This document shows positions 18,001 to 18,840 of a stretch of 18,840 nucleotides of DNA, in pieces. Each line of letters opens with the position of its first letter. The first letter of the stretch is position 1. Both the position numbers and the translations under genes were made by a program. The notes beneath the pieces are model-generated. The model did no database searches. It saw only the letters and a list, made by a program, of their open reading frames with translations, and was not told where the DNA came from. This stretch comes from Polyrhizophydium stewartii (Eukaryota > Chytridiomycota > Chytridiomycetes > Rhizophydiales), in the NCBI GenBank assembly GCA_027604665.1, contig JADGIZ010000230.1, positions 1 to 18,840 of the forward strand, given 5' to 3'.

Positions 18001-18840
18001 TCCCAGTCGCGGTCCCACTCGCGGCTGCGATCGCGGTCCCAGTCTCGGTCACGATCACGGTCCCAGTCACGGTCGCGCCCACGGTCCCAGTCTCGGTCGC
18101 GGTCCCAGTCTCGGTCGCGGTCCCAGTCTCGGTCGCGGTCCCAGTCTCGGTCGCGGTCCCAGTCGCGGTCGCGGTCCCAGTCACGATCGCGGTCCCAGTC
18201 GCGGTCGCGAGGTGTGCGCCATTCCGGGCCTGCGTCGCCAAAGCGCGCCAGCGGGCCGTCGCGCTCGTATGGCCCCGCCCGCATGGGCCCGAAGCGCTGG
18301 TCGTCGCGCTGCCGCGGCTTCGCGTCCCAAGCACAACCGAGACACCCGAGCCGCCACAGAGACAGCCCGCAGCACGTCGCACGGCGTCAGCACGCCCTGT
18401 CGAGGCTGCAAGCAGGGCGGGGCGTCACCACGCCGTCTCTCCCATGCACGGGCGGACACCCACATCCTTGTCGTGGACGCCGGGGCCGACGCCCGGCCCC
18501 ATGAACGGTCCTGCCGCGGCGCCGAGCATGGCGGGCGGCGGCGGCCGCCCAAAGTGCGCAAAGTCCCTGTCGTCCGGGTGCGGCCGCCGCGCTGCGTCGC
18601 CGTCCCACAGCCGCGGGCGGTCCAGGTCGCCGCCGCCCCCACGTGCGGGGGGCGGCGGGTGCTGGTGCAAGGCGCGGTAGAGGCCAGGCGGGCCGTGCGG
18701 GCCGAGCCCGGGCCCGCTGCCGCCCGCGCCCGAGCCGGTGCGTCCCATCATCGGCACGGGCTGCATCTGCGGCGAGAGCTGGCGCGGCCGCCCGTACGGC
18801 CTGCCGGGGCCGCTGCAGGCGCGCGGGGCGGGCGTTTGTC
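12060..18840 (-). CDS. SNT1: SNT1/NCoR-like SANT-domain transcriptional corepressor (5' end at or beyond the right edge)
   Basis: Snt1 and NCoR/SMRT are scaffolds of histone deacetylase corepressor complexes (Set3C in yeast) in the nucleus. Inferred exons on the minus strand are >18838-18464, 18317-17767 and 17661-12060. From the ATG at 18766 the protein is 2151 residues; the frame stays open upstream to the edge, so the true start may lie outside. In order: Gly/Pro/Met-rich N-terminus; Arg-Asp/Trp-Asp repeats; Pro/Gln-rich region; an Asp-Ala repeat and acidic stretch; a coiled coil from EEQIEFVDNEIAKYERSLVA; the block LVERILRENKALAGELGKRL; SANT1 starting at W1026 (SWNDEERDIF...HYFYREK); SANT2 at W1209 (HWTEEEKAKAL...FYNNHRRK); a basic likely NLS (KRKGKKKESGKRKRPSD); polyQ; SANT3 at W1648 (YWSVGERGEF...NYYHNYRERL); and a long Pro/His/Gln-rich tail. 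Junction 17766/17662 (GTGAGT...GCCAG) is well supported. Junction 18463/18318 is tentative, chosen for phase. The main exon, 5602 nt, has no visible intron. Confidence 0.85.
13594..13640 (-). repeat. CAG/CAA polyglutamine tract just N-terminal to SANT3 of SNT1
   Basis: CTG/TTG-rich plus-strand repeats encode glutamine runs broken by single alanines on the minus strand. The tract is in frame within the corepressor and is probably length-variable. Confidence 0.8.
13762..13815 (-). repeat. Tandem HLQ-coding repeat (CAGGTGCTG units on the plus strand)
   Basis: Near-perfect 9-nt units encode repeated His-Leu-Gln flanked by glutamines in SNT1. This is seen directly. Confidence 0.75.
14705..14745 (-). 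repeat. Polyalanine-coding GCN tract in SNT1
   Basis: A GCG/GCA repeat encodes about a dozen consecutive alanines right after the SANT2 domain, followed by Gly/Ala-rich sequence. It lies in frame inside the SNT1 coding exon. Confidence 0.75.
16618..16695 (-). repeat. Asp-Ala (GAT/GAC-GCN) hexanucleotide repeat in SNT1
   Basis: Imperfect 6-nt units encode about a dozen Asp-Ala dipeptides with one Asp-Val interruption. They lead into an acidic Ser/Glu/Asp stretch upstream of the coiled coil. Confidence 0.85.
17767..17832 (-). repeat. Three tandem 21-nt units encoding RPRDDAL
   Basis: On the minus strand the unit RPRDDAL repeats three times directly before the GTGAGT donor at 17766. The GTGAGT sits in the place of a fourth unit, suggesting that repeat expansion ran up to the splice site. 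Confidence 0.75.
17850..18211 (-). repeat. Arg-Asp / Trp-Asp coding repeat array (12- to 18-nt units) in SNT1 exon 2
   Basis: About 360 bp of GGTCGCGGTCCCAGTC-like plus-strand repeats are seen. On the minus strand they encode long runs of Asp-Arg and Asp-Arg-Asp-Trp. The 18200-18010 part is dominated by 18-nt units; the part below about 17930 is a 6-nt RD repeat. RD-rich tracts like this occur in RNA- and chromatin-associated proteins. The array is prone to slippage and assembly error. Confidence 0.85.

Noticed and set aside
17686..18504. Plus-strand SR-protein-like open frame
   Set aside because: It is the complement of the RD/WD repeat in SNT1. There is no RRM or other SR-protein domain, and the minus-strand reading fits splicing and gene context.
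1..18840. A prokaryotic-style accessory system (CRISPR, toxin-antitoxin, phage or transposon genes)
   Set aside because: No regularly spaced repeats with unique spacers, no transposase or integrase motifs and no terminal inverted repeats were found. All recognised genes are spliced eukaryotic genes.

Overview
The window is nuclear DNA from a GC-rich, gene-dense eukaryote, almost certainly a fungus. Every gene I can identify is a eukaryotic housekeeping or regulatory gene. Most are interrupted by short spliceosomal introns of about 50-150 nt, with CTGAC-like branch sites and an unusual preference for GTGCG donors. The protein set (SEC23, TIM17, RAD51C, a GRIP golgin, an SNT1/NCoR-type SANT corepressor, a fungal-type class IV aminotransferase-like protein) fits a fungus. 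An early-diverging lineage such as Kickxellomycotina is my guess only; nothing in the sequence proves it.

Layout: (1) 1-617 minus, 5' end of SEC23 (COPII coat), running off the left edge inside a long intron. (2) 709-1387 plus, GNAT acetyltransferase of the AANAT/PAA1 type, 2 exons, divergent from SEC23. (3) 1545-2213 minus, TIM17, intronless, with a C-terminal extension. (4) 2373-3708 plus, class IV aminotransferase/aminodeoxychorismate-lyase-like protein, 6 exons, divergent from TIM17. (5) 3747-5920 plus, two-finger C2HC zinc protein of the ZC2HC1 type, 2 exons. (6) 6014-7545 minus, RAD51C recombinase paralogue, 7 exons. (7) 7631-11761 plus, GRIP-domain golgin, 12 exons, divergent from RAD51C. 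(8) 12060 to beyond 18840, minus, SNT1/NCoR-like corepressor with three SANT/Myb domains and long low-complexity regions; its 5' end lies near or past the right edge.

The genes alternate between divergent pairs with 85-159 bp gaps (three probable bidirectional promoters) and convergent pairs with 93-298 bp gaps; genes 4 and 5 are in tandem, 38 bp apart. I see no operon-like functional theme: the products act in the ER/Golgi (SEC23, golgin), mitochondrion (TIM17), DNA repair (RAD51C), chromatin (SNT1) and metabolism. Splice sites were inferred by eye from GT/AG positions, reading-frame phase and protein-family continuity. All reconstructed coding sequences close in frame.

I found no mobile element, CRISPR array, rRNA or tRNA, and no evidence for a new defence or biosynthetic system. 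The points worth a second look concern gene architecture: the repeat-rich three-SANT SNT1, the reduced RAD51C N-terminus, the split zinc-ligand codon and short ligand spacing in SEC23, the extended TIM17, and the biased splice donors.
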